From: a virus
Virus record (IMG/VR): IMGVR_UViG_3300028410_000014
Location: 1-53,869 of that record
Strand: one strand, 5' to 3'
DNA: 53,869 bases
Part shown: positions 42,501 to 50,162 of the stretch, piece by piece
How positions within the stretch are numbered: position 1 is the stretch's first letter
Layout: the number at the start of each line of letters is the position of its first letter
Notes under the pieces: generated by a model
The model's input: only the letters and a program-made list of their open reading frames with translations
Told to the model about the DNA's origin: nothing
The model's database searches: none
Translations under genes and position numbers: made by a program

Positions 42501-45101
42501 GGCAGCGCTTAAAGCCGATTGAATTTTTGGGCCTAAGCCTTGAAATATGTCGGCAACCTTAGTGGCAAAATTACGGAGACCGTCATAAAGAGAGTTGAGC
42601 TTCCCGCCTACACCGGCAACTGAAGGCACCAATATCTCGGGCACACTTACAGAGCGGGCTTGCAACCTTTCACCGACGCCTGCGTAGACTTCTGAAAATA
42701 GCTTAAGTACTTTGCTGCGGAACTTCAACAAACCTACAGAAACACGCTCCCACAAATTACGGCTGTACTCTACAACACCGTCAATAGTATCAGGCCAGTA
42801 GGAGTTACCTACTACTTTATCATATATATCAAAGAAAGCATCTTTAATTTTCTCGGCAAAAGAAATCACTTTCTCTAATACTAGAGGTAGCCCGTTTTTG
42901 ACTACGGCGTATATACTGTCAGTTAAATCTCTGAATGTTAAAGATAGTCCTCTCAAAATTATTATGGGAGTGGCTATTGCTGCGGCAATTGCGGCCAACA
43001 CGCGACTCAAACCACCTAAGTCGCCCACTACGCTGCTGATACCCTCAGAGAAGCTGTTAACAATGCCTAAAAAGCCACCGCTTTCGGCCATTGCTGAAAC
43101 GCCGGTGCTCCATGCGCCGGAGCCAAAGGAAGACATCTTGGATAGTAATGAGTCCAATTCGCCCATATTTTCCTTAACAACACTGACAAAGCCTACAAAT
43201 ATGCTGCCTGCTACGTTCTTAAGTTTCACTGCGTAGGCAATTACGCCGTCAACCATATCAGGCCAGTAGGAGTTACCTACTACTTTATCATATATGTCAA
43301 GAAAGGTGCCTTTGATACTGTCACCAAAGCTTGATATAAAGGACTGTACTCTTCCAAGGCCACTTTTTGTTTTGCTAAAAATATTACCGACCATACTGTC
43401 AAATGCCGATTCTATCACTTTCGTATACTTGGCGACTTTTGTGAACTTGAGAAACTCAAGCGCAATGTCTTTAAACAGTTTTGACAGAGATGTTACGGGA
43501 ACCCAGTCAGCTATTATTGTGGCCAACATTTTGACTGCCTTCACAGCGCTTGCCGCCATTGCTTCAATGACAGCCATGATGACCTTTGGCAATGACTGTA
43601 AGACATCTCCCAAAAATGTAAACACGTTAAACAAGGAAGGCGCCCACATGTCAAAAATAAGACGAGATGCCTTGTAAAAAGGAACGGACAGGCCTGTTAT
43701 GCCTTTGCCTATTTGTGCAAGAGATACGAAAAAGGTTTCGAGGAAACCTGTCTTTATCGATATCAAGGCGTTGTCAGTTAAGCCAATGTACCTGAGCGCA
43801 GACTTAAAGCTGTTATCTACGTTTATAAATGTTCTGCGAAGTACTGTACCTATTGTGTTTGTGTTGCCGGCCAATGCAACCGCCAAATCACCGAAAGCGT
43901 CTCCGTATAATTTCAGGTTTCTGACTGAAAAAATTTCTTTTATCGTCTCTACGTCAAAACCGGCGGCTGCCCAATTGCGAGGACTGAGTCGTCTTATCTG
44001 GCGAAGCGCTAATTCTACATCGCTTTCTATGTTAATGAAGTCAACGAGACGTATCTGTTTAAAGGAGGTAATGGCACCACCCAGAAAACTCCGGTCGATA
44101 TCCCGTATTATAGAATTCAGGTCTTCAGACAATGTATCTGTGAAAGAAATGTCCGGTATGATTCTGAGGAAGTACTCTCCCATAGTTTTAAAGGAGTTTC
44201 CCAAAGGCTTACTGATCACTTCTATCATCTGTTGCGCTGTTTGTAGCGCAAACATGAATCTGTTGCCCATTTCAAAAGCGCCGTCTGCGGCATCACTTAT
44301 GCCGTCGGCAAAACGGAAAGTGCCTCGAGTAATAGCAGCGGTCAGGTTGAGACCTTTGTCCAATTCCGATGTGTAAATTGACATCGAATCTTTGAGGTAG
44401 CCACCGGCCTCTCCTATTGTGGGCGCCAGCGCCTCAAACTCTTTAGATATGGCAGCACTCTCACGAACAAGCGCACCGAAAACTTCTCTATCTGTCAATT
44501 TACCTTGTTCGGCCAAGCTTTTAAGACTGCTCTTTGCAACACCCATGCCGTCGGCAATAGCTTCTGCAACACGAGGCAGCTGCTCCATAACTGACATCAA
44601 TTCTTGACCGCGAAGCGCACCTGCAGCAAGACCTTGGCCCAGCTGTATAATAGCCGCGTTAGCAGACTCAGCGTCTGTGCCATATATTGCGATGCTTTGT
44701 TGAATGGCCTTTGTGGCCACCAAAATCTCAGACATTGGTTTGCCGGTGCCTTTGAGCGATCTGCCGAATGCACCGAAGGTTTCAACGGAGCTTTGTATGC
44801 TGCTGCGTGTGTCTCTGGCTATTTTATACAATTCTTTTTGAGCTAATATTAACTCATTTGTGCGCCCTGTTACAGATGCTATCTTGTTTTCAAGATTAGA
44901 GAAATTATTTGAAACTCTGAATAGCGCGTTGCCACCCAGTCCCACCGTCGCAATTGCGGCAATACTTCTTACGACTCTGCCAATGGACTTGCCAGCTGAA
45001 AGCGCAGAAGACTCTATATTACCAAGAGACTTATTAACATCCTGTAACTCTCGTGTAGCGCGGTCCGCATTGGCTTTGACGTCTATGAATACACCAGACA
45101 T
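36501..45101 (-). CDS. Tape measure protein, 2866 aa
   Basis: The largest gene. The N-terminal ~230 residues match the tape-measure start (KSLGNIESSALSAGK, SNNFSNLENKIASVTGRTNE, FGRSLKGTGKPMSEI). Several hydrophobic stretches occupy about residues 1000-1650, and a Gly-rich C-terminus ends in the usual FAxGGxVxGPGTGTSDSIP motif for insertion or assembly. A motif DKVVGNSYWPDxxDGV occurs twice (about residues 600 and 770). It sets tail length and is injected during infection. At about 0.15 nm per residue, 2866 aa predicts a tail of some 400 nm, which is long. Confidence 0.95.
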   Translation of the reverse strand: MSGVFIDVKANADRATRELQDVNKSLGNIESSALSAGKSIGRVVRSIAAIATVGLGGNALFRVSNNFSNLENKIASVTGRTNELILAQKELYKIARDTRSSIQSSVETFGAFGRSLKGTGKPMSEILVATKAIQQSIAIYGTDAESANAAIIQLGQGLAAGALRGQELMSVMEQLPRVAEAIADGMGVAKSSLKSLAEQGKLTDREVFGALVRESAAISKEFEALAPTIGEAGGYLKDSMSIYTSELDKGLNLTAAITRGTFRFADGISDAADGAFEMGNRFMFALQTAQQMIEVISKPLGNSFKTMGEYFLRIIPDISFTDTLSEDLNSIIRDIDRSFLGGAITSFKQIRLVDFINIESDVELALRQIRRLSPRNWAAAGFDVETIKEIFSVRNLKLYGDAFGDLAVALAGNTNTIGTVLRRTFINVDNSFKSALRYIGLTDNALISIKTGFLETFFVSLAQIGKGITGLSVPFYKASRLIFDMWAPSLFNVFTFLGDVLQSLPKVIMAVIEAMAASAVKAVKMLATIIADWVPVTSLSKLFKDIALEFLKFTKVAKYTKVIESAFDSMVGNIFSKTKSGLGRVQSFISSFGDSIKGTFLDIYDKVVGNSYWPDMVDGVIAYAVKLKNVAGSIFVGFVSVVKENMGELDSLLSKMSSFGSGAWSTGVSAMAESGGFLGIVNSFSEGISSVVGDLGGLSRVLAAIAAAIATPIIILRGLSLTFRDLTDSIYAVVKNGLPLVLEKVISFAEKIKDAFFDIYDKVVGNSYWPDTIDGVVEYSRNLWERVSVGLLKFRSKVLKLFSEVYAGVGERLQARSVSVPEILVPSVAGVGGKLNSLYDGLRNFATKVADIFQGLGPKIQSALSAALSFAAAAITVGLLRGDVAGQFRARIIAVAASIAFSLSNNLSEKLFGGSFASVLGEAVGKFIGGTLAALFDALPEILNAASSFFSSLTQGLAKELPIIGGLLTGILNIAGKFSSALPGALGLIGTYFLGTKLIPALLSDDSWKKTIGKILAAGKAMITGSGGGILSRYLFGPLGLTRSLSGIGLALTMFGAIDGIFMDSVLLEYATKGGLLYLFLAGEGGLTNVKQLVAKYLGRPLISAVESVLSTSGLGRKFSDVLFGSVGTFGQRAVDNFGPILTGFTTSITTTLSSYVGTGLTWVQGVLLGPNPRRTMAKIELLVRGGMDKISIALRDFSRSPIFASIGRAFSGMFGGRNGAGGSSGVLGALTGLLSNITASLTRFARSITFRAGPDGFLGALFLRGPAAIKNKIVDFLALMRGKFAAFSAYVNRLGGPMGSLGRLLIGRAGRAALIAAIVAGSLFAGKAFASDKDEGDVPDIKPDKSVLDSLVDDWASLKISNPFQAMAYQIAAVTLPSIVAAFYIFRARIGALLLATFSGSIIQDWARRARTAATRTQRAFGSALGGTVGALAGYFGGGAEGAIMGGTIGATIGSSIITGIITKLATVPWIMTIGAMISGAFLAAVPIMLAGIAVLAVTAVGLAVAGAALVWLFGTGDDFNEKLDKAIARTREFFNLEAKSPSVDARTGLKTEVASRAKNLGIEQDFNLSRLNRSNLPERTLEKLNDRLEEYSKLILEASENQMSGKEDKTLMKRIQTSNRGLERQVSKAVSASVYSTEEFRNTIEDLSKQEGKTSIFTASQQFFDQIGLDAVYAINMWLANSFNSADIRERLESQKDKEFNAGYTAPGQVENIKMLTDLSKEYDAGEKPNAVLNAQIDNIRAKYIELFRELREEQDKGFFSARVVDNDSPLMKNLEHAAETAGMLMRQGIEEGLRLVDTRLLNNQLQNLFTSLKDFGVEAQETQFLSDIDLQELKTFLNFMENIKLTLETDARNVDIQNNLKADMKRIVKSAQNVIDDSIDSNPNLSISMVASMRVSSVDLGLSPEIISSMSDGLGNRVNDTITELRDTDDSVANGTLSAAGATILKSLKKYRTLTGVAKEGKIDALKEVAEMVNVDFNQIYRNDGLQAVRDATIEGLTLQGKGVRAAASENEENYSLFERNFLSFTDRMNRAVLTAPNLMSALGDGMSKGFEEASFRGIDSSGLQTLKDAGLAIQIADDGIKNLGSNFSALDLKKLLTDKFIAASAAIKVTTAVMAKLPQGVIAALNSAGFSTYKAMNRLSKEATDTFVGIESELQVVEAELKGLTVGTEKYYTAMKRLAILEASRDRLSALAGNSLADQNNVVGSVLQGGFSDREFAMVDSKLRSLLFRFSSAAKEAFDNFAANAQDSAQKSLNLFGVISAIDSQTEILKLGKDLKISLAQSAYEGLGEGFARAQNAIGEITIAQFAKVSKASRDKYKADSKAIEQLRKVAEAGLTNEQQDILLTYDKTNAEEVVAAIAASAKLSLKELLTQITPSSEFQDMKTSVDLNTDALGFVRDALYKFAGVEVPEALKPVTKETGAAPKSLETGDRNTSSVFRDLDVAEASLTSGITKKAFGGIEGSLRNLIIASDDAGKSLDISTLRLASDSDRKKLEGLIGELNALDTSGMNPRAIEQARLGFEREVDNILKGVTRLTDGMRSAGQAMSDGIRGSIKTGLTALMTGENKSFTSFFESLANTFTLGVIEAFTQGIADQLISGVTDGFLKKINEGQYGLGSQVAEGATGLFSGWGDDGETTVPTKEMIESGYRDAEGFFANMGTQFLAMGNTATESFFAPLGRSFVALAKGIGGMLTEMFSGGGGGGVDFFGAIMKIGAGVAGAWGGGGTDAFIDSGVLTEFELQNFASGGLVTGPGTGTSDSIPTMLSNREFVVNARDTQKNLGLLTALNSGKSISKFAKGGQVGRVSKPTYISNDKMSPKSSSQQIFNVNITGDISRQTKAEIYKMLPSIAQGVNKQNREVGNRS

Positions 45102-45114
45102 AAAATACCCTCAC

Positions 45115-45146
45115 GAAATAAAGCCCCCACCAAGATAGGTAGGGGC
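45115..45146 (-). terminator. Intrinsic terminator before tape measure
   Basis: Minus strand GCCCCTACC-TATCTT-GGTGGGGGC followed by TTTATTT. It lies just after the stop at 45151 and before the tape measure start. It likely reduces read-through, lowering tape measure expression relative to capsid and tube proteins. Confidence 0.8.
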
Positions 45147-45150
45147 ATGT

Positions 45151-45465
45151 TTACTGCTTTTCAGAGACAATCACACCGTTAGGCCGTACTCTGGGCTCTG
45201 ACAGTACAGTTCTTTCAATAAAATGAGAAGGTGCTTGTATTGACGAACCTCGATTCAATAGCAAGACATAATCGACATTATTAACAATTGACTCGCCTTG
45301 AATCTGCCAACTTGCGGCAGCCTCCCCAGTGTCTTTTGGAGTGGCTTCTCTCAGAGCTGCCAGCATTTTATTTTTAACAGATTTCTCTGCATTTTGCACC
45401 GCGTCTCTCTTTGCGGCTTCAATCTCTCGAAGAACATTCTTGATACCTGAAACCTTAATAGTCAA
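45151..45465 (-). CDS. Tail completion / HK97 gp10-like protein
   Basis: Start at TTG 45465, with AAGGAGGGG six bases upstream; a GTG at 45486 is within that site. The 104-aa product has a conserved-looking pattern: ATPKDTGEAAASW, then NNVDYVLLLNRGSS and SHFIERTV. This is the signature of HK97-gp10-like tail completion proteins. Its place between the chaperones and the tape measure is less common than near the connectors. It overlaps the frameshift chaperone stop by 11 nt. Confidence 0.7.
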   Translation of the reverse strand: MTIKVSGIKNVLREIEAAKRDAVQNAEKSVKNKMLAALREATPKDTGEAAASWQIQGESIVNNVDYVLLLNRGSSIQAPSHFIERTVLSEPRVRPNGVIVSEKQ

Positions 45466-46101
45466 TTTTATCCCCTCCTTTGGCACTTAATAACTTAGAA
45501 AACATGCCGGAGTTCTGGAATTTGCTGTGGTTGAGCGTACCGTCATCGGAAACAGAGGTCTTTTCCCCTGCACGCATTGTGGCAAGAGAGCTGAATATTT
45601 CTTCTGGGCGGGCTTTCACACCTTGAGCTTGAAGGAGTTTAAATGTCCTCTCATCATCCCTCCAGCCTACAGGTCTCATATTAAAGTATTCAAACCAAGA
45701 AATAAATTCTTCATATGGCATCTCTTCCATTAGCCTGTATACCGGCATTCTGAGTTGGAACGCCAGTTCATAGACTAGGAGTTTGTCGCCTGTGAGCTCT
45801 TCGCGTTTGGGTCACCTGCAACTCCAGAGAATTGCATGATGGCATTGGAGAGTTTAGACAACTCATCCAAGGGAAATTGGTCAAAGTCTTCTGGTGTCAG
45901 GTCAGCCGCATCTGGACAGCCCACTTTAATAACGTCTTGCAAAAGACGGAAGTTAGCGGTCTCATCTTCGCCGATATCTTTGGCAGACTTTTGAATTCCC
46001 ATTACTTCAGAGACAGACAATTTCAGAATCTCTACTTCCTCTTCCATAAACGGGGAGATCTTACGAAGACGTTTACCTACAAGAGCTTTCATTGCTGACA
46101 T
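45455..46101 (-). CDS. Tail assembly chaperone G-T fusion by -1 frameshift
   Basis: The upstream frame (46101 to 45805) continues after a -1 shift at CCCAAAC (45811-45805) into the frame ending at 45455, giving about 99 + 116 residues. The junction reads GDPN then REELTGDKLLVYELAFQLRM, and the second part contains MPVYRLMEEMPYEEF, typical of the T part of lambda G-T-like chaperones. The G-T product recruits major tail protein and the tape measure during tube assembly. The downstream frame has no good start near its own beginning, which supports frameshifting. Confidence 0.85.
45775..46101 (-). CDS. Tail assembly chaperone G (unshifted product)
   Basis: A 108-aa protein from ATG 46101 (MSAMKALVGKRLRKISPFME); AAGGAAG lies 8 nt upstream. 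An ATG at 46140 is an alternative. Helical, with the charged, compact layout of tail chaperone G. It ends QATNS when ribosomes do not shift. Most ribosomes should make this form. Confidence 0.75.
   Translation of the reverse strand: MSAMKALVGKRLRKISPFMEEEVEILKLSVSEVMGIQKSAKDIGEDETANFRLLQDVIKVGCPDAADLTPEDFDQFPLDELSKLSNAIMQFSGVAGDPNAKSSQATNS
45805..45811 (-). promoter_or_regulatory. Programmed -1 frameshift site CCCAAAC
   Basis: In the zero frame the site is read C CCA AAC, a canonical X XXY YYZ heptamer. After slippage the next codon is CGC, starting at 45805. It lies 30 nt before the zero-frame stop (TAG at 45775). Confidence 0.88.
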
Positions 46102-46126
46102 AACTGGTACTTCCTTATTAGTGAGA

Positions 46127-46363
46127 TTAGGAGCTGACATTTGTCAAGTCTCCTACTTTATTGGCGATGGCCGCGTTCATCTTCTCGATATCCCGCTTCA
46201 TTTCGTGAAGGATTGAAAGAGTTTGCATCAACTCCATGCTCTTCACGGCGTCACCCTCGAACTCGCTCACACGGCTCAGCGTCTTGCTTATGCTGAATTC
46301 AATGTCATTTTTCATGTTACGAAGGGTAAGACTGATGACATAATCTTTGTTAAACGGTTTCAT
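46127..46363 (-). CDS. Small helical protein between tail genes, 78 aa
   Basis: Helical 78-aa protein (MKPFNKDYVISLTLRNMKND at the start, then ISKTLSRVSEFEGDAVKSME). No family recognised. Its position between the tube protein and chaperones suggests a structural or assembly role. It overlaps ATG 46140 of the next frame by 14 nt. Confidence 0.6.
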   Translation of the reverse strand: MKPFNKDYVISLTLRNMKNDIEFSISKTLSRVSEFEGDAVKSMELMQTLSILHEMKRDIEKMNAAIANKVGDLTNVSS

Positions 46364-46382
46364 TTATGTTCCTAATATAGAG

Positions 46383-46404
46383 AGCCTCCCCCGAAAGAGA
46401 GGCT
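46383..46404 (-). terminator. Hairpin after major tail protein
   Basis: Minus strand AGCCTC, loop TCTTTCGGGG, GAGGCT followed by CTCTATATT. The U-tract is poor, so it may be a partial terminator or an mRNA-stabilising hairpin behind a very abundant message. Confidence 0.5.
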
Positions 46405-46412
46405 CGCCTGAT

Positions 46413-47012
46413 TTAGACGGTAAACGCACCGTAGAAAGCAGACTGGATAGTCAGAGTGATTGTCGCAGTGTTCGCGTCAGTCAACTGAGGATTAACTTGA
46501 AGGGCTTCCAACTTGCCTGTCCAGTAGTATTGCGAGTTACCAACAGTGCCTAAACCGGCAGAGGTAGATGCATATTTAATGTCACCTGCACCTGTTGGCT
46601 CAGCGTTCAGAAGTGTGAAACGGAAGATGTGCTGTTTACCGTCACCTACCATAGAGCCCAGGATGTTGGAGGCGTCATCAGCCCACTCGGAAGGCACATA
46701 GTTCAATGTGATTTCCATAGAAGGCGCGTCTGCCTGGCCCTGAATCTGCTGCGAAGTCTTTGAGCCGTATACAGGCACGTTGACTACGTTAGGTGGTGTG
46801 CCCATGCTTGGGAATTCACGAACGTTCTTCACCCGAACAAAAGTGCCTGGCGCTTGAGTGCCACCGGTAGTTGGGATCTCTTCGCTGAACAGCGCTTGAA
46901 ACTCGGAAGCTTCGTCAAGTGCTGCGATCGCTGCGTTGGTCAATTCTGTTGCAGGGGTTGCCACTGACAAGTCAGAGAAAACGCCTGCACCAATTGAAGA
47001 AATATGAGCCAT
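46413..47012 (-). CDS. Major tail (tube) protein
   Basis: A 199-aa beta-rich protein (SIGAGVFSDLSVATPATELT at the start; GTFVRVKNVREFPSMGTPPN; VTIQSAFYGAFTV at the end). It follows the connector and terminator genes and precedes the chaperones, the standard tube-protein position. Low cysteine and even composition fit an abundant structural protein. It should form hexameric rings around the tape measure. Confidence 0.85.
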   Translation of the reverse strand: MAHISSIGAGVFSDLSVATPATELTNAAIAALDEASEFQALFSEEIPTTGGTQAPGTFVRVKNVREFPSMGTPPNVVNVPVYGSKTSQQIQGQADAPSMEITLNYVPSEWADDASNILGSMVGDGKQHIFRFTLLNAEPTGAGDIKYASTSAGLGTVGNSQYYWTGKLEALQVNPQLTDANTATITLTIQSAFYGAFTV

Positions 47013-47420
47013 TTAATTTACTCCGAAAAAACTGAAAGGAATTGAATAAGTCATCATCGTCAGAGACGGTTTTGCTTTATCCAAAGAAGGATTGTCTGCT
47101 GCGCTGTCAAGAAATTGCACGACGTCACCGTCCAGGTTTTCAACAGATTTTCTCATGAGGAAGGAATCCAGAGAGTCTGCTATTGAATAAGATCTTTTAG
47201 GTGAGTCCACTGTCTTGACAAATATGCCTATTATCAGTAAACCTGAAACTGACTGTCCATTGACGCCTGTTCCACTTGGTATTACTGAAAGACGAATATA
47301 TTCCGTTCCAGGATTCTCGGGAACAATTGAAGAAGGATGCGCAGTTATGCCCATTACCTTCCATGCTTCTGTCGCAAAAACAGAGTAAATAGTCATAAGC
47401 GAACTTTCGTATCGCGACAC
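47013..47420 (-). CDS. Tail terminator-like protein, GTG start
   Basis: A 135-aa alpha/beta protein starting at GTG 47420, with AAGGAG upstream. Contains VSGLLIIGIFVKTVDSPKRS, like the terminator fold (lambda gpU-like). It would cap the tail tube and join it to the head. Confidence 0.65.
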   Translation of the reverse strand: MSRYESSLMTIYSVFATEAWKVMGITAHPSSIVPENPGTEYIRLSVIPSGTGVNGQSVSGLLIIGIFVKTVDSPKRSYSIADSLDSFLMRKSVENLDGDVVQFLDSAADNPSLDKAKPSLTMMTYSIPFSFFGVN

Positions 47421-47423
47421 AGG

Positions 47424-47765
47424 CTACTCCTTATAAACAGTAAGCAGCGTTACATAACGCTTTTGAGCTATGACAGGGCCGATTTTCCAGACTTCGTCTT
47501 CTATTTGAACTTCTGAAAAGTCACCTATTTCGCCGAGTTCTTTTGACTTAAACAAGACTTCTCTTTTGAGAACACTTTTGTCTTTAGACTCTTTGAGGAT
47601 AACACATTTCACGTTAGGCACATTCTCATTAATAACGGGAGAAGTACCTGCCGAAAAATCAAACGACTCAGCTGTCTTGCGAACGAATGTAACACTAATA
47701 GCGAGATCTTTCAACTGATTGAAAGCGAGGACTAGCTGAGAGTCAATTAACGCTTTGTAAGCCAT
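47424..47765 (-). CDS. Head closure-like protein, 113 aa
   Basis: Start at ATG 47765, overlapping the previous stop as TAATG, with GGAGG upstream. The beta-rich middle (VKCVILKESKDKSVLKREVL; DEVWKIGPVIAQKRYVTLLT) fits a head-closure or stopper protein of HK97-like phages. Confidence 0.6.
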   Translation of the reverse strand: MAYKALIDSQLVLAFNQLKDLAISVTFVRKTAESFDFSAGTSPVINENVPNVKCVILKESKDKSVLKREVLFKSKELGEIGDFSEVQIEDEVWKIGPVIAQKRYVTLLTVYKE

Positions 47766-48238
47766 TAGTTTGCCCTCCACCAAATTCTTGAGCCATGATT
47801 CACAAGCATTGGACGTATCAGCGTGTAGGCAATATTCGGCAACGTGGCTGCTTTACGAATGTCTAATAGCTCTACCGAAGAGATTTTGAGAGACTCGACT
47901 TTACCGGTCTCATCCAATAACCCATCATTGTTCAAAAAGTGATAAGCTGTTTCAAATTGCGCTTTCAACAGTCTAGCGGGGTAACCGTCAAAGTCTACAC
48001 AAAAACCCAAACGTGGATCGAGGTAAGAGCCTTTTCTGGGATGTGCCATAAGCTGTGTCCCAGACACGGCAACGCCGCCCCAATCCTCTTCGTCCAGAAC
48101 TTGAGCGGCTGTTACCATTGCAGCATTTTTCATAGCATCATCGGCAACACTCCAAGCTTCCGAGTCCAGTCGAGTTATGAAATATGTCTCCGCTTGTTCA
48201 AGAGTGCCGTATGAGTTTTCGCCGACAATTAACGGCAT
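47765..48238 (-). CDS. Head-tail connector (adaptor), 157 aa
   Basis: Starts MPLIVGENSYGTLEQAETYF. The LEQAExYFxxR and EEDWGGVAVSGTQLMAHPRK patterns are those of DnaT-like/gp6-like adaptor proteins that follow the capsid gene in many siphoviruses. It forms a ring under the portal, linking head and tail. Confidence 0.75.
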   Translation of the reverse strand: MPLIVGENSYGTLEQAETYFITRLDSEAWSVADDAMKNAAMVTAAQVLDEEDWGGVAVSGTQLMAHPRKGSYLDPRLGFCVDFDGYPARLLKAQFETAYHFLNNDGLLDETGKVESLKISSVELLDIRKAATLPNIAYTLIRPMLVNHGSRIWWRAN

Positions 48239-48250
48239 AGGTCACCTCAC

Positions 48251-49435
48251 TTAGGAATGGAATACCGGCAGAATGCCCAGAGACAACGCTGAGGCTGACT
48301 TACGCTTCCAGGTACCGGTGGTGCTAGAAAGGGCATCAGTCGCGGCTGTCATTGCCACACCTGTACCACTTTCAACCACATAGCGGTAAGCTTCATCAGA
48401 CGGGAACGCTTCTTCATTACCCACCCAATCGTAACCGGCAGGAGCAAGAACGTAGCCCCAACGACGCCAGATAGTGGTTGTACCACCACCTTTGTAGGAA
48501 CTGGCATTACGATCAATTTCGGTAGGCTCAGGAACCATCAAGCTCTCCATAGCAACAGCGCCGGGGAGTACAATGAAGGAGGTCTTGGTACCTACGAGAT
48601 CTACGCCTGCACCTGTGTTGACTTTTGTCAATTCAGCTGAGGTCAAGCCTTGAGCTGCACGAGTCTGAATCAAGCGCAATTTGCCTTGAAAGATCGTGTT
48701 AAACTCAATGCTGCCATCGGTTACACGGTCAGCGTCAACAAGGTTTGCTGAACGCAGGCTGGCAATCACTTCCGGGGAAGTAATCAGGTAGGCAAACGGA
48801 GGCTCGTAGTCTTTGTAAGCCATGCCCATTGCCAGCAAGAAAGCTTCAGCGCGTTGAGCGCCTTGGCTTGAACTGGTGGGGGTGCTTACCAGCTTGGACG
48901 CGCCAAGATCCACGTAGAAGCCGTTGCGCAGTTCAGTTGGATCGTTTTCAAAGCTTTGTCCACCAAGACCTGCAGAGCCGGAACCGGAGGCAGCGCCCAT
49001 AAGTACTTCAGACAGAGCAACACCTTTCAGCACAGCAAGAATGCCGTTGTGCTCGTCTTGGCCTTGAGTCTCGCCAAAGTCACGACCGATCTTAGCCAGA
49101 CCATCAATCTGTGTTACCACTTGCTGCATGTTTACTTTCTTTGCACCGTTGGTACGCACAGTCTTGATATACTTCATGTAGTCAGAGCTGTAGCTTGTTA
49201 CAGTACCGTCAGTGGCGTCTGTCAAAGATGCGACGTTGATAGTCGGGTTTAAAGGCTTGTGCCAGCGCATTTGGCCAACAAAAGTCTCTGTGTTAACATC
49301 AATCAGTGGGTTACCACCGACGATGCCTGTGCCAGACAGCTTACGCGCATTTGTGTATGCTTCGTCAGAGTATGCAGAAAGAACTTCTTGCAATACTTCA
49401 TTGCTGGCACCGGCCAGGTTTGTATTTACGGGCAT
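48251..49435 (-). CDS. Major capsid protein
   Basis: A 394-aa protein next to the scaffold gene. It has a helical N-terminal arm (SNEVLQEVLSAYSDEAYTNA), a spine-helix and P-domain layout and a G-rich central loop (GAASGSGSAGLGG). The end contains VLAPAGYDWVGNEEAF, typical of capsid A-domains. The HK97 fold is expected. It should be one of the most abundant products; the whole unit lies behind a promoter-like motif at 50281-50300. Confidence 0.85.
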   Translation of the reverse strand: MPVNTNLAGASNEVLQEVLSAYSDEAYTNARKLSGTGIVGGNPLIDVNTETFVGQMRWHKPLNPTINVASLTDATDGTVTSYSSDYMKYIKTVRTNGAKKVNMQQVVTQIDGLAKIGRDFGETQGQDEHNGILAVLKGVALSEVLMGAASGSGSAGLGGQSFENDPTELRNGFYVDLGASKLVSTPTSSSQGAQRAEAFLLAMGMAYKDYEPPFAYLITSPEVIASLRSANLVDADRVTDGSIEFNTIFQGKLRLIQTRAAQGLTSAELTKVNTGAGVDLVGTKTSFIVLPGAVAMESLMVPEPTEIDRNASSYKGGGTTTIWRRWGYVLAPAGYDWVGNEEAFPSDEAYRYVVESGTGVAMTAATDALSSTTGTWKRKSASALSLGILPVFHS

Positions 49436-49444
49436 AATTTTTCC

Positions 49445-50089
49445 TTATTTCTTACGTAATGTCCCCGCTTGTGCCCGCTTAATGATTTCATCTTGTGAAA
49501 GACTAAACATTGATTCAGGCTTGCTGCTGGGTGACGAAGGTTTGATGGTTGTCGTTCCCGCACCGCTTGACTCTTTAGACTTGAAAAGGAATGAGTTCTC
49601 ATCATCTTGCGCAAAAGTAGTGACAAAGGAAGTCAGGGCTGCGCCTGTTTTGTGTTTCCACACTCCATTCTCATCTTGCACAAGCTCACCGACAATTTCT
49701 TCAAATGCCATTTTACGAGACTTTTCGCCACGGAATTCAAGGCCAGACAAAAGGCTGTTGACTTCCATATTTCGGGTCAGTTCAACAATCTTCTTATCTT
49801 TTACACTATCTTTTGCTTTCAGCTCATCAAGTTCACTTTTAAGAGCTTCGGCTTCTAAGCCTTGGTCACGGAGTCTGGCGCGTTCTGCTTCCTTGATTGC
49901 CTGCTCTTGTTCAGCAGCCTTTGCGAGGGCGGCATCACGCTTGGCATATGCGTCATTCAACTTCTCTTTCATCGGTGCAAGTGCTGCGTCTATTGCCGCC
50001 TGCAGAACATCTGCGGGGATTTCAACGGGAGGCACAACCGGAGGTGTCACCGGTGGCACGATTTCATCATCTAGCGGTAGGTCTGACAT
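49445..50089 (-). CDS. Capsid scaffold protein
   Basis: A 214-aa protein from ATG 50089 (MSDLPLDDEIVPPVTPPVVP) with AGAGGA upstream. It has a Pro-rich start, a long coiled coil (about residues 40-115, for example KLNDAYAKRDAALAKAAEQE) and a small basic end (DEIIKRAQAGTLRKK) that can bind the capsid protein. No protease motif is seen. It should guide procapsid assembly and leave before or during packaging. Confidence 0.8.
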   Translation of the reverse strand: MSDLPLDDEIVPPVTPPVVPPVEIPADVLQAAIDAALAPMKEKLNDAYAKRDAALAKAAEQEQAIKEAERARLRDQGLEAEALKSELDELKAKDSVKDKKIVELTRNMEVNSLLSGLEFRGEKSRKMAFEEIVGELVQDENGVWKHKTGAALTSFVTTFAQDDENSFLFKSKESSGAGTTTIKPSSPSSKPESMFSLSQDEIIKRAQAGTLRKK

Positions 50090-50143
50090 AAAATCCTCTG
50101 AGTACAACTCATTTTTTGAAGCACAGCTTCTTTAACATAAAAA

Positions 50144-50162
50144 GCGAGGCAATTTGCCCCGC
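50144..50162 (-). terminator. Intrinsic terminator ahead of scaffold gene
   Basis: Minus strand GCGGGGC-AAATT-GCCTCGC, then TTTTTATG. It ends transcripts coming from the RNA polymerase-like gene, so scaffold and capsid messages must start downstream or read through. Confidence 0.75.
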
